Part shown: one piece after another, positions 32,714 to 41,734 of the stretch | How positions within the stretch are numbered: the stretch's first letter is position 1 | Layout: each line of letters opens with the position of its first letter | NCBI RefSeq assembly: GCF_030680935.1 | Contig: NZ_JAUXUP010000011.1 | Span: 1-64,000 of the forward strand | Origin: Polaromonas sp. | GTDB taxonomy: Bacteria > Pseudomonadota > Gammaproteobacteria > Burkholderiales > Burkholderiaceae_C | DNA: 64,000 nt | Direction of reading: 5' to 3' | Notes under the pieces: generated by a model | Database searches by the model: none | Told to the model about the DNA's origin: nothing | What the model saw: the letters and a program-made list of their open reading frames with translations, nothing else | Position numbers and translations under genes: made by a program

Positions 32714-34000
32714 CTAGAGCACGGCCTGCTCGTCCTGCTCGCCCGGCTCGTACAGGCATTCCCGGCCCAACCGGTCGATGCAGAGTTCGGCGGTCCACGG
32801 CAGCATCAGCGAGCCGCAGCGTGAATCGCGGTACATGCGCTCCAGCGGCAGGGTCTTGAGCATGGACTGGCCACCGCAGGTGCGCACCGCCAGGCGGCAG
32901 ATCTCGTTGGCGTTTTCCATGATGGTGTAGTGCGCCGCGTACAGCCCGAGGCGGATTTCCTTGGACGGATCAACACGCGCGGCTCGGGCGTTCTGCAGAA
33001 ATATGGCGCGGGTCTGTTCGAGCCGGACTTTCATTTCGGCCACCGCAATTTGTTTGGTTGGGTACATCCGGCGCTTGACCGGCGGCGTGCCGGGCACTTC
33101 GCCGCGCAGGTACTGCACCGTGAAATCATAGGCTGCCTGGGCTATGCCCATGTAGGTCGGCGACAAGGTGGCAAACATGTGGGGCCAGCGCAGCGCGGCC
33201 TGGGCATAAACGCCCTCAGGAATCAGGCGCTCGATCTCCGGCACAAACACGTCTTTGAAAATCAAGGTGCGCGACACTGTGCCGCGCATGCCCAGCGGGT
33301 CCCAGTCGCCGGTGACGCTGACACCCTCCAGGTTTCTATCGACCGCGAGGTACAGAGAGTCTCGCTGGGTGGCGCCCGGCTTGTCGAGCGTGCACAAAAT
33401 GCCGTAGTAATCCGCTGCGCCAGCGAGCGAGGCAAAAATCTTTTTGCCGTTGACGAGATAACCGCCCTCCACTTTTTTGGCCAGCGTGCCGAATGGCGCC
33501 TTGCCCGCCGCTGCAGCGCCGCCTTCGGAGAAAGGCTGGGAATAGACCTTGCCCTCCCCTATCACACGCTGGTAATGCACCTTGCGGTGGGCCTCATGAT
33601 TGACGCGCTGCTCCGGCGCCATGTCCAGGTCATCGGCGATGAAGCCAGTCCACATGGTCGAGCTCACATGCATGTTGAGCGTCAGCGCGGTCGCGCCGCA
33701 ATGGCGGCCAATTTCGGCGGCGGTCATCACGTAGGTCGCAAAGTCAGCGCCCCAGCCGCCGTGTTCTTCGGGCACGCAAATGCCGAGCAGCCCGGCCTCG
33801 CGCAGGTCGGCATAGTTCTCGAACGGGAACACCGCGTCGCGGTCAATCTGCTGCGCGCGTGGTGCAAACTTTTCGCGCCCGAGCCGCGAGGCAATCGCCA
33901 GCAGCTCGCTTTGTTTGGGCGTCAGTGCGCTGTAGTCGCCGGCAATCGAGGGTGGGGTGTAACGACCGGCAGACGGTGGAGAAACAGGTAAGGCGGACAT
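32714..34000 (-). CDS. Acyl-CoA dehydrogenase family protein
   Basis: 428 aa. The middle domain (FASLAGAADYYGILCTLDKP) and C-terminal bundle (YPTKQIAVAEMKVRLEQTRA) are conserved. It is more divergent than the first acyl-CoA dehydrogenase of the window, closest to those in aromatic or alicyclic acid clusters. Ordered in an operon with a hydrolase, NicX-like enzyme and flavin reductase, so its substrate is probably a ring-derived or branched CoA ester (inference). Confidence 0.85.
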   Translation of the reverse strand: MSALPVSPPSAGRYTPPSIAGDYSALTPKQSELLAIASRLGREKFAPRAQQIDRDAVFPFENYADLREAGLLGICVPEEHGGWGADFATYVMTAAEIGRHCGATALTLNMHVSSTMWTGFIADDLDMAPEQRVNHEAHRKVHYQRVIGEGKVYSQPFSEGGAAAAGKAPFGTLAKKVEGGYLVNGKKIFASLAGAADYYGILCTLDKPGATQRDSLYLAVDRNLEGVSVTGDWDPLGMRGTVSRTLIFKDVFVPEIERLIPEGVYAQAALRWPHMFATLSPTYMGIAQAAYDFTVQYLRGEVPGTPPVKRRMYPTKQIAVAEMKVRLEQTRAIFLQNARAARVDPSKEIRLGLYAAHYTIMENANEICRLAVRTCGGQSMLKTLPLERMYRDSRCGSLMLPWTAELCIDRLGRECLYEPGEQDEQAVL

Positions 34001-34015
34001 GGCAAATCCTCGGGT

Positions 34016-34798
34016 TCAGGTCGAAAAGTGGTGTTTCAGGAAACCAAGCACCGCGCTGTTGAATAGCGCGGGCTGCTCGATGTTGGCGATGTGGCCGACG
34101 CCGGGAAGGCATGCGTACTGCGCGCCGTTTATGCGGCTGGCCATTTTTTCAAGCACCGCAGGCGGCGCATTCAGGTCCAGTTCGCCGGCCAGACACAAGG
34201 TCGGCACAGCAATATCGGTGAGCGCGCTCAAGCGGTTGAATGACACGATGGCCGACAGCGCGGCGCGGTAACTGTCTGCGGGAATGCCCGCCATGAGTGC
34301 GCCGGCTTCGGCCAGTCGCGCTGGATCAGCACCGGGCGCAAACATGGTCGGCACGATCTTTTCGGCCAGACCTGCCATGCCCAGACCCTGGTCCAGCGGC
34401 GCGAAGCGGCTTTGCAAAAACTGCTGCTGCCAGGCGCCATCGGCCTTGCCGAAGGCCGGCGATGTGCTGTAGAGGACCAGTCCGTGCACCAGCGCGGGAT
34501 ACAGCGCCGCGACTTCCTGCGCAATCATGCCACCCATGCTGTGGCCCAGCAGCACGTTGCGCTTGGCGCCTATGTGCATGATCAGCTCTTTCAGTGCATC
34601 GGCCAGCAGCGCGTTGGTACAGGGCGAAATGGATGGCGACGCACCATAACCCGGCATGTCCCAGGCCACTGCGCGATAAGCGGCGGCGGCCAGCATCGGC
34701 TGGTTGCGCGCCCACGCCTCCTTGCCGCCGCCCACGCCGTGCAGCATGAATACGGCGGTGTCGCCATCCCCCTGTTCAAGATAGGCGGGCAGCAACAT
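34016..34798 (-). CDS. Alpha/beta hydrolase
   Basis: 260 aa. Oxyanion segment HGVGGGKEAWARN, nucleophile elbow LLGHSMGGM (Ser), late Asp in LAGELDLNAPP and His in GVGHIANIEQP. Resembles 3-oxoadipate enol-lactonase or ring-cleavage-product hydrolases. It starts 2 nt from the stop of the NicX-like gene, so it could hydrolyse that enzyme's product (for example a formyl-amide, the NicD role), although similarity to NicD itself is weak. Confidence 0.82.
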   Translation of the reverse strand: MLLPAYLEQGDGDTAVFMLHGVGGGKEAWARNQPMLAAAAYRAVAWDMPGYGASPSISPCTNALLADALKELIMHIGAKRNVLLGHSMGGMIAQEVAALYPALVHGLVLYSTSPAFGKADGAWQQQFLQSRFAPLDQGLGMAGLAEKIVPTMFAPGADPARLAEAGALMAGIPADSYRAALSAIVSFNRLSALTDIAVPTLCLAGELDLNAPPAVLEKMASRINGAQYACLPGVGHIANIEQPALFNSAVLGFLKHHFST

Positions 34799-34800
34799 GT

Positions 34801-35847
34801 TCAGGCCAGGTCACCGACCAGGCGCCCGGCGTCCACGATCACCTGATCGTCGAGAAGAACGGTGCAGCCGCGCAGCGGCAGGTAGAAGTGCCCCAGCGTA
34901 TGGCGGCCGGCCACTTCATTGGCGCCTGTCGAATAGAGAAAATTACCGGCAAAGGCGCGCAGCTCCGAGCCGTTGAAATCTTTCTTGTCATACATCGCCA
35001 TGGCGTCCCAGCGCGCCTTCGGGTTCATGCCCCAGCCCAGGTGCGAGACGGCATAGGCCTCGCGGTCACCCCAGGCCGCCCAGTAGCTGCGCATCAGATC
35101 GGCATCCACGTTCTGGCCGGCGATGTCGGTCACAAAGTCGTTTTCGATCGTCAGCACCACAGGCTGTTCGAGATAACGCTTGAAGGTCAGGTTGACATCG
35201 CCGGGGGCCAGCACCAGGGTGCCGTTGACGCTGCCTTTGGCCGGAAAAGCCAGGCACAGGCCGCCGGGCCAGTGCGAGATGGTGCCTGGCCGGGCGGTGT
35301 AGCCCCAGCCGCCTCCGGCCTGCGCACCGGCCAGCGAAATACGCAGGTCGGTGCCCGCCGGCGAGGTGACACGCATGGTTTTTGCGTTCCGCAGCAATTT
35401 GATGCCGGCTTTGACCTTGGACTCAAGCGCCGGATCGGGCAGGCAGCGCTCGAGGATCTCGGGGTGTTCGTTCGACACCATCAACACGCGGGCGCCACCT
35501 GTAAGGATGTCTGGCAGTTCAGCAGCATGCAGCAGCCCTTCAACCGTCAGGTCTGCCACGAAGGTACATGCGGCCAGCGCCTGCACCACCGGTGCGAGCT
35601 GGCCGATGGCATCCGATGCGCCGGTGGAACGCACCGGCACCGGCGCGGCCAAACGCGGCGTGGCCAGCACCAGATGAAAAGCCCGCGCACCCAGGCGCGC
35701 CAGTGCAAGTTCAGCCAGATGCACATTGACTGGCCGTGACTGCGTCTCGGACAGGATGGCTGCCGTGTCGCCCGCCTTCACCCCGCACAGCGCAAAGGTT
35801 TCGGCAAAACAGTCTATCCAGCGGGCTTCAATGCGTTCCTGCAACAT
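34801..35847 (-). CDS. NicX-like 2,5-dihydroxypyridine 5,6-dioxygenase homologue
   Basis: 348 aa, matching NicX (about 350). Shared segments include RVLMVSNEHPEILERCLPDP, ISHWPGGLCLAFPAKGSVNG, NDFVTDIAG and AVSHLGWGMNPKARW (first metal His). At the second metal site NicX has a His-x-Asp (as in CHLDIPLR), whereas this protein has GHFYLPLR: the His is kept but Asp is replaced by Tyr. The iron site may therefore differ, or the reaction may be different. Lies in an operon with flavin reductase, hydrolase, acyl-CoA dehydrogenase and ligase. Confidence 0.78.
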   Translation of the reverse strand: MLQERIEARWIDCFAETFALCGVKAGDTAAILSETQSRPVNVHLAELALARLGARAFHLVLATPRLAAPVPVRSTGASDAIGQLAPVVQALAACTFVADLTVEGLLHAAELPDILTGGARVLMVSNEHPEILERCLPDPALESKVKAGIKLLRNAKTMRVTSPAGTDLRISLAGAQAGGGWGYTARPGTISHWPGGLCLAFPAKGSVNGTLVLAPGDVNLTFKRYLEQPVVLTIENDFVTDIAGQNVDADLMRSYWAAWGDREAYAVSHLGWGMNPKARWDAMAMYDKKDFNGSELRAFAGNFLYSTGANEVAGRHTLGHFYLPLRGCTVLLDDQVIVDAGRLVGDLA

Positions 35848-35862
35848 GAAAAACTTCCTTGT

Positions 35863-36381
35863 TTAAAGGCGTGAACCCAGGGCGAAATAGGCGCCTGCGT
35901 GAAACAGCAGGGGCGCCGTTTCCGACAAGGTGAAACGCTCGACCTCGGCAATAAACAGGCAATGGTCACCGGCGATCTGCCGCGACACGGTGCGGCATTC
36001 GAACCAGGCGGCGGCGCCATGAAGCAGCGGCTGGCCCCAGGCGTTTTCCGCATGTGCCACGCCGTCAAACTTGTCGGCCATCGGCAGGGCAAAGCGTCGG
36101 GAGACCTCGACCTGTGCTTCGGCCAGCACGTTGACGACAAAGCGCTCTGCGTTTTCAAACACCGGCAGGCTGGGCGAGCTGCAGCGCAACGACCAGAGGA
36201 TCAGCGGCGGCTCAAGTGACAGGGCTGAAAACGAATTGACGGTGAGACCGACAAACCCTCCGTCACCCGAACGCGTGGTGACCACGGTGATGCCGGTCGC
36301 GAACTGTCCCAGCGCAGTGCGCAGCGTCCGGCTGTCCAGGGGTGAGGCGATCTGCGGGATGGCTTGCAAGGCGGCATTCAT
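35863..36381 (-). CDS. Flavin reductase (FMN-binding, HpaC/RutF-like)
   Basis: 172 aa. The family signature is ALGQFATGITVVTTRSGDGG, followed by GLTVNSFSALSLEPPLILW and a C-terminal GDHCLFIAEVERF. It supplies reduced flavin to a two-component monooxygenase. First gene of the minus-strand catabolic operon; a 12-bp palindrome lies 14 nt upstream. No large oxygenase partner is seen in the window apart from the HpaB-family gene at the far end, which is 27 kb away. Confidence 0.85.
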   Translation of the reverse strand: MNAALQAIPQIASPLDSRTLRTALGQFATGITVVTTRSGDGGFVGLTVNSFSALSLEPPLILWSLRCSSPSLPVFENAERFVVNVLAEAQVEVSRRFALPMADKFDGVAHAENAWGQPLLHGAAAWFECRTVSRQIAGDHCLFIAEVERFTLSETAPLLFHAGAYFALGSRL

Positions 36382-36394
36382 CTGCGGATAATAT

Positions 36395-36406
36395 ATGAAT
36401 ATTCAT
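36395..36406. promoter_or_regulatory. Palindrome ATGAATATTCAT, candidate MarR operator
   Basis: Perfect 12-bp palindrome in the divergent region between the flavin-reductase start (36381) and the MarR gene (36445). Typical position and AT-rich symmetry of a MarR-family operator. Confidence 0.6.
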
Positions 36407-36444
36407 GTAAATCGCAAGTACAACACCTTTCCTTCCGACACACC

Positions 36445-36921
36445 GTGAGCCGCACACCCCCCGCCCCCGCCTGTCGTCTACCGCCTGACAGGTTCATCGA
36501 CGGTTATCTGTCCTACCTGCTCGCGCGTGCCAGCCATACCGTCTACAGGGAGTTTCATGCCCAGGTGAGGGCCGCCGGGCTGGGTCCGTTGGAGTGGCGG
36601 CTACTGGCCACGCTGTCGGACGGTGACGGCCTGACCATCGGCGAGTTGGCGCGCGAAATCCTGGCGCAACAACCGACGCTGACCAAGCTGGTGCAGCGCA
36701 TGGAAAAAGCTGGCTGGGTACAACGCGGCGCCGACCCGGCTGACGCACGGCGCACGTTGGTGTTTGAGACGAAACAGGGGCGCGCCACGGTGGCAGCCCT
36801 GCTGGCTCAAGCCAAAGTGCATGAAGACGCCTTGCTCCAGGGCTTCAGCGAGCGCGATGTCACTGCTTTGAAAAAAATCCTGCGGACCCTGATCAGCCGC
36901 GGAGACAGGCAGGAAGGTTAA
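36445..36921 (+). CDS. MarR family transcriptional regulator
   Basis: 158 aa from the GTG at 36445. Winged HTH with LGPLEWRLLATLSDGDGLTI, LAREILAQQPTLTKLVQRME and the wing GADPADARRTLVFET. It is divergent from the flavin-reductase/NicX-like operon and probably controls it in response to its substrate or CoA ester. NicR, which controls nicotinate genes, belongs to the same family. The longer frame to 36364 overlaps the operator and is unlikely. Confidence 0.85.
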   Translation: MSRTPPAPACRLPPDRFIDGYLSYLLARASHTVYREFHAQVRAAGLGPLEWRLLATLSDGDGLTIGELAREILAQQPTLTKLVQRMEKAGWVQRGADPADARRTLVFETKQGRATVAALLAQAKVHEDALLQGFSERDVTALKKILRTLISRGDRQEG

Positions 36922-36975
36922 GGTTCGGGTAGCCATTCGTTGACTCGGTCAACTAATTTGGAGATGATAGCGGCC

Positions 36976-37920
36976 ATGAACGCCGACCCCATCAAATCAG
37001 TCACCGCCACCCACATCAAGGCCGTGCGCGGCTTCAACCGCTTCTATACCCAGCGTATCGGCGTGCTGGCGCCCTACCTGGGCAGCGCGTTTTCGCTGAC
37101 CGAACTGCGGGTGCTGTATGAACTGGCGCACCGCGACCAGCCGACAGCGGCCGAGCTGGGACGTGACCTGGCACTGGACGCCGGCTACCTGAGCCGCATC
37201 CTGCGCCGCTTCCAATCCAAAGGCTGGATGGAGCGCGCAGTCTCGCCGGCTGACGCGCGGCAAAGCCTGCTGCGCCTGACGGAAGCGGGCTACCAGGTGT
37301 TTGCCCCGCTGCAGCAGCGCTCGCGCGACGAGGCCGCTGCCCTGCTCGCGCCCCTGCCCGCGCCTGCGCAGCAGGCGCTGACCGATGCGCTGGCCACGGT
37401 GCAGCGCCTGCTCGATCCTGCCCGGGCCAGCGAAGCTCCCCCGCCCGCGATCCTGCGTGATCCACAGCCCGGCGACATGGGCTGGGTAGTGCAGCAGCAC
37501 GGTGAAATTTACGCGAGAGAATACGGCTGGAACAGCGAGTTCGAAGCCCTGGTGGCAGACATCGTTGCCGGCTACCTGCGCAAGCACCAGCCCGAATGGG
37601 AACGCTGCTGGATCGCTGAACTGGACGGGCAGCGCGTGGGCTCGGTCTTCGTGGTGCGCAAATCCGCCACAGTCGCCCAGTTGCGCATGCTGATCCTGAC
37701 GCCGCAGGCACGGGGCCGCGGATTGGGCGCCCTGCTGACCGACGAGTGCATCGCCTTCGCACGCGGCAAGGGCTACAAAAAAATGGTGCTCTGGACCAAC
37801 AGTTGCCTGGGCGGCGCGCGGGACATCTATGCCCGGCGCGGCTTCAAGCTCGTCAAGAGCGGGCCCTACACCGGCTTCGGCCAGAACCTTGTTGGCGAAA
37901 CATGGGCGCTCAGGCTGTGA
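36976..37920 (+). CDS. Fused MarR-type HTH / GNAT acetyltransferase
   Basis: 314 aa. Residues 1-140 form a MarR winged-helix domain (FSLTELRVLYELAHRDQPTA, LGRDLALDAGYLSRILRRFQ); residues 155-314 form a GNAT domain with the acetyl-CoA loop MLILTPQARGRGLGALLTDE and the YARRGFKLVKSGP end. The fusion is known in many bacteria; the acetyl acceptor is unknown. ATG 36964 is an alternative start. Confidence 0.85.
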   Translation: MNADPIKSVTATHIKAVRGFNRFYTQRIGVLAPYLGSAFSLTELRVLYELAHRDQPTAAELGRDLALDAGYLSRILRRFQSKGWMERAVSPADARQSLLRLTEAGYQVFAPLQQRSRDEAAALLAPLPAPAQQALTDALATVQRLLDPARASEAPPPAILRDPQPGDMGWVVQQHGEIYAREYGWNSEFEALVADIVAGYLRKHQPEWERCWIAELDGQRVGSVFVVRKSATVAQLRMLILTPQARGRGLGALLTDECIAFARGKGYKKMVLWTNSCLGGARDIYARRGFKLVKSGPYTGFGQNLVGETWALRL

Positions 37921-38077
37921 GCAACAGCTTTTCCTGACCGGCAGCATCTGGCCTTGCTGCGCAGCCTTTTTCTCGGCGAAGACCTGTGCGCGTGCTTGCT
38001 GGCTGCCTTGTTTTGATTGCCGACGGATTATGTGTGGCCACCCGCGCTGCGGCGACCGCTCCAGTGATAATTGGCCC

Positions 38078-38659
38078 ATGATTGCCTTGCCCCCTGAACA
38101 AGACGCTCGCCCGACACCCCAATCGCTGACCGACCTGTTCGTCTCGTTCACCCTGTTGGCGCTACAGGGTTTCGGCGGTGTGTTGGCCGTGGTCCAGCGT
38201 GAGCTGGTCGAAAAAAAGCGCTGGTTGACGCGAGAGGAATTCGTCGAGGAATGGGCCGTGGCGCAAATCATGCCGGGCCCCAATGTGGTCAACCTCTCAT
38301 TGATGATCGGACATCGTTACTTCGGTCTGCCAGGTGCGCTGGCCGCGCTGGCTGGCATGCTGACCGTACCGCTGGTGGTGGTGCTGTTGCTGGCGCTGGT
38401 TTATGCCCAGTTCGCGCATCACCCGGGCGTTGCGGGGGCGCTTCGCGGCATGGGTGCGGTGGCCGCAGGTCTGATTGCCGCTACAGGTTTGAAGCTGATG
38501 GGGGCGCTAAAACTTCACCCGCTCGGGCTGCCCATCTGCATCGCGCTGGCCATGGCCTGTTTTACCGGTGTTGCCCTGCTGCGCCTGCCGCTGGCCTACG
38601 TGCTGCTGGGCCTGGGCTTGGTGGCTTGCGCCATGACCTACAGAAAGCTTGCGCGATGA
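38078..38659 (+). CDS. chrA: Chromate transporter, first half (short-chain CHR)
   Basis: 193 aa, one CHR domain with LQGFGGVLAVVQRELVEKK, the signature AVAQIMPGPNVVNLSLMIGH, and membrane helices. Short-chain CHR proteins work as pairs of half-size subunits with inverted topology. The stop overlaps the next gene's start (ATGA). Expected role: chromate/sulfate-related anion efflux. The gap 37921-38077 shows nothing. Confidence 0.85.
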   Translation: MIALPPEQDARPTPQSLTDLFVSFTLLALQGFGGVLAVVQRELVEKKRWLTREEFVEEWAVAQIMPGPNVVNLSLMIGHRYFGLPGALAALAGMLTVPLVVVLLLALVYAQFAHHPGVAGALRGMGAVAAGLIAATGLKLMGALKLHPLGLPICIALAMACFTGVALLRLPLAYVLLGLGLVACAMTYRKLAR

Positions 38660-39228
38660 CCATCAGTTTGCTGTGGAGCGACTGGCTGGCCATGTTCGGG
38701 CACTTTCTGGTCTTGTCTCTGCTGTCGGTGGGCGGCGCCATCACGACAGCGCCCGACATGCACCGCTATCTGGTGGATGGACGTCATTGGCTGACCGACC
38801 CGCAATTCAGTGCCTCGGTGGCCATTGCGCAGGCCGCACCGGGGCCCAACGTGTTGTTTGTGGCATTGATGGGCTGGCAGGTGGGTCTGAACGCGGGTGG
38901 TCCGCTGACCGGGCTGCTGGGCGTATTTATCGCCATGCTCGGGATTTTGCTGCCCAGCACCACCCTGACTTACCTGGCCGCCAGCTGGGGGCACCGCAAT
39001 CGCACGCTGCGCGGAGTCCGTGCCTTCAAACAGGGCATGGCGCCGATTGTGATTGCCCTGCTGATTTCCACCGGCTACATTCTGGCGACCGGCAGCAACT
39101 ACCGCCTCGCCGACTGGCCACTGTGGCTGGCGGCGGCGGCTACCGCGCTGATCGTCTGGCGCAGTAAGATTCACCTGTTGTACTTGCTCGGTGCGGGTGC
39201 TGTACTGGGGTGGTTAGGGTGGGTGTAA
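38656..39228 (+). CDS. chrA: Chromate transporter, second half (short-chain CHR)
   Basis: 190 aa, second CHR subunit with LLSVGGAITTAPDMHRYLVD, the motif SVAIAQAAPGPNVLFVALMG, and LGILLPSTTLTYLAA. Translationally coupled to the first half. Both carry the PGPN signature, consistent with a two-subunit transporter. Confidence 0.85.
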   Translation: MTISLLWSDWLAMFGHFLVLSLLSVGGAITTAPDMHRYLVDGRHWLTDPQFSASVAIAQAAPGPNVLFVALMGWQVGLNAGGPLTGLLGVFIAMLGILLPSTTLTYLAASWGHRNRTLRGVRAFKQGMAPIVIALLISTGYILATGSNYRLADWPLWLAAAATALIVWRSKIHLLYLLGAGAVLGWLGWV

Positions 39229-39321
39229 CAGTGCCTCCGGAGGGCCAAATGTCACACGTATATCACTAACACTCCGATACACTTCCGTACACAAACAATC
39301 AATTCGGGAACTGGAACCTGC

Positions 39322-41577
39322 ATGTCTGAACCCACCGAAGCCCCCGTTGAATCGGCCACGCCGCTTTTTGATGTTGTGATCACCGTGCCGTCCGGAGCCC
39401 GCATGGAGGATATTGAGCGGCTTGCACGCGAAGCCTCAGGTATTGCGCCGGAGCGTATCGAGCGCCTGCTCAAAGTGCTGGCCAGCTCCCCCAGCGCCAA
39501 AGTGGGCGCCGGGGTTACGCGCGAAAAAGCCGATCTTGCCAAAGTCCAGTTTGGCGCAGCCGGTCTGTTGGTGGAAGTTACCCCGATCCTGAGCATCCAG
39601 GCCGCGATGGCCGGCAATTACGACGGCACCTATGTTTGCCCTGCCTGCGACAAGCGCATCGTGTTGCCTGAAAATCGCCAGTGTCCGAGCTGCAATATAT
39701 TTGTGGACAAGGTCACCCCCGAGTTTCTGCTGCGCCGCAAGATGATGGAGCAGGAGCGCGGAAAAATAGAATACGAACAAGCCAAGTCCGCCAAGGAAAG
39801 CGAGAAGCGCACACGCGATTCCATGGAAGCCGCCATGCGCGCCAAGGTCCGCGAGGAGATTGAAGCGGAATACGGCATCAAAAGAAAAAAGGGCGGGTTG
39901 TCGGGTGTGGTGAAAGCCGTCGGTGTGCTTGCTTTACTGGTGGTGGCCTTCGTGGGCGGCAAAGGTTTGTCGCCAGACGGCCTTCCGTGGGGAAAATCGG
40001 CAAGCACCAAGGACGGCCAGCCAAAGGCCATGACTGCCGACAGCCTTGAAAAGACAGCCCAGGCCGCCGGCGCTGATGCCGATAGCGCGACGGGCGGCGC
40101 TGCCGGCTCACCCGGCGCTCCTGGCAGCACGGGAGACCCGGACGTCGACGACCCATTGATGCAGGCTGCAGCCGGCAAGCCAACAGGGGGCAAGCAGCTG
40201 ACTCTTGAGCAGGCCCTGGCGGCCTCGAAGACGCTCGCCAAATCAGTGGGCAACACCACGGCCGATCGGGCGATGGCTGGTGGCGCTGTCGGCGGCAAGG
40301 CCGGCAGCTCTGCCAGCCAGGCGGCAAACGATGCCATTGACAGCGCCATTGACAACCCGACCAGTTCGGCAGGTTCTGGCGGTAGCGCTACTGCTGGCGG
40401 TAGTCCGTCGGGTGTTGCGCGCGCCAGTGGCAACACGGCGGCAAACGGCATCTCGTTTAGTGGCGGCAGTTCCACTGGCAATTCTGGTGGCACGGCGGCT
40501 GGCAGTTCCGGTGGCACGGCCGGTGGCAATGCCGCCGGGGTAAGCGCAGGCAGCACTGCAGTGCCGAAACAGACCAAGCAGGTTCTGACGGCCGAGTTTG
40601 CCAGGGTGCTGGCCGAAATTGGACAATCCGCGCGCGCCAAAGAGGTTCTGAAGGCGGCTCTGTCCACCCACAACGCGGCGTCGGAACCCGAAGCCGCTAC
40701 AGCCCTCAGGAATGCAGACATCAGGGCCAGTGCTTGGGCAATACAAAGGCGCGAAATCGGCCCCGCACGCGTGGTCAGCGACGAGCTGAAAACCAAAATT
40801 CTTGCCTCGGGCAATGCGGTCGAGCGGGTGCAGCTGCTGGGCAGCGTGGCCGCCATTTTGAGCCAGGGCGGGCAGATAGCGCCTGAAATATCCAGGAACT
40901 TTCTGTCCCTGGCAGCCGATGCACTGAAATCCGTAACTGGCCCCGGTCAGCCCAATGCGGCCATGGGCGATCTGGCAGTTTCCATGGCAACGGTGTTTGC
41001 CAACGAAGCGGCCGCAAGAGTCAAGCTGGGCATGTGGTCGAAAGCCCAGGCAAGTGCCGCTCAGGTTGAGGGCTTGATCAAACAGGCGCCTGATGCCTGG
41101 GCCCTGGTACGCCTTTACGCCATTGATCACCAGGTCAAGCAGCAAATGGGGCAGGCGGACAAGGCGCGGCAAAGCCTTGACGCGGCTTTGGCGGAAGTGG
41201 GTAAAAATCCGAATCTGTTTGAACGTGCAACGTGGTTGCGTAGCGTGGCCCAGCTATCGGACAATGCGGCCGATGAGCAGTTGCAAGCAATGGTCACCAG
41301 CATTCAAACACAGCTCGAAGCCAAATCCGGACCGGAAAAGGCGCGGGCGCTGACCCAGTTGGCCTTGTTGAACGCGGCCGGAGGTCTGCCGTCCAAAGCC
41401 GATCATTCGCGGCGCCTGGCCCAATCGACCACCGCTTTGAGTCCAGCGGAAAGCGTGGCAATCAACACCGACCTGATTGTCCGCAGCGATCTGGCCATGG
41501 CCAGGCTGTTGCAGGGCCTGGGCCGCTATGCAGAGGCAGAGGCACTGCTGCAACGTGTGGGCGGCTACCTGCTCTAG
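39322..41577 (+). CDS. Large protein with L7/L12-like domain, zinc ribbon, membrane helix and TPR-like tail
   Basis: 751 aa. Residues 15-90 resemble a ribosomal L7/L12 C-terminal (ClpS-like) fold (FDVVITVPSGARMEDIERLA ... GAAGLLVEV). Four Cys (106, 109, 121, 124) form a zinc ribbon. A basic/helical segment leads to a membrane helix (VVKAVGVLALLVVAFVGGKG, about 198-217). Then about 150 residues of Gly/Ser/Ala/Thr low-complexity sequence, and a helical TPR-like C-terminal half. No catalytic motif. Family not recognised; cytoplasmic sensor plus envelope-exposed helical scaffold is an inference. Confidence 0.7.
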   Translation: MSEPTEAPVESATPLFDVVITVPSGARMEDIERLAREASGIAPERIERLLKVLASSPSAKVGAGVTREKADLAKVQFGAAGLLVEVTPILSIQAAMAGNYDGTYVCPACDKRIVLPENRQCPSCNIFVDKVTPEFLLRRKMMEQERGKIEYEQAKSAKESEKRTRDSMEAAMRAKVREEIEAEYGIKRKKGGLSGVVKAVGVLALLVVAFVGGKGLSPDGLPWGKSASTKDGQPKAMTADSLEKTAQAAGADADSATGGAAGSPGAPGSTGDPDVDDPLMQAAAGKPTGGKQLTLEQALAASKTLAKSVGNTTADRAMAGGAVGGKAGSSASQAANDAIDSAIDNPTSSAGSGGSATAGGSPSGVARASGNTAANGISFSGGSSTGNSGGTAAGSSGGTAGGNAAGVSAGSTAVPKQTKQVLTAEFARVLAEIGQSARAKEVLKAALSTHNAASEPEAATALRNADIRASAWAIQRREIGPARVVSDELKTKILASGNAVERVQLLGSVAAILSQGGQIAPEISRNFLSLAADALKSVTGPGQPNAAMGDLAVSMATVFANEAAARVKLGMWSKAQASAAQVEGLIKQAPDAWALVRLYAIDHQVKQQMGQADKARQSLDAALAEVGKNPNLFERATWLRSVAQLSDNAADEQLQAMVTSIQTQLEAKSGPEKARALTQLALLNAAGGLPSKADHSRRLAQSTTALSPAESVAINTDLIVRSDLAMARLLQGLGRYAEAEALLQRVGGYLL

Positions 41578-41734
41578 GAGCTTGGGCGGCCGGCGTTGAA
41601 GCGAAAAGTAAGCACGCTAAGGACAGTTTTTGCCGGGTCGACGGCCCCATAGCCGTAGTTATGGGCAAAAAAACCAGGAAAAATGGACACTTGCGGTCGC
41701 TTCGCAGTCGGCCCTGTTTTTGCCGCCCAAGCTC

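Noticed and set aside
37921..38077. Extra N-terminal extension for the first chromate transporter half
   Set aside because: The frame upstream of 38078 is Cys/Ser-rich with no homology; the ATG at 38078 gives a normal CHR N-terminus.
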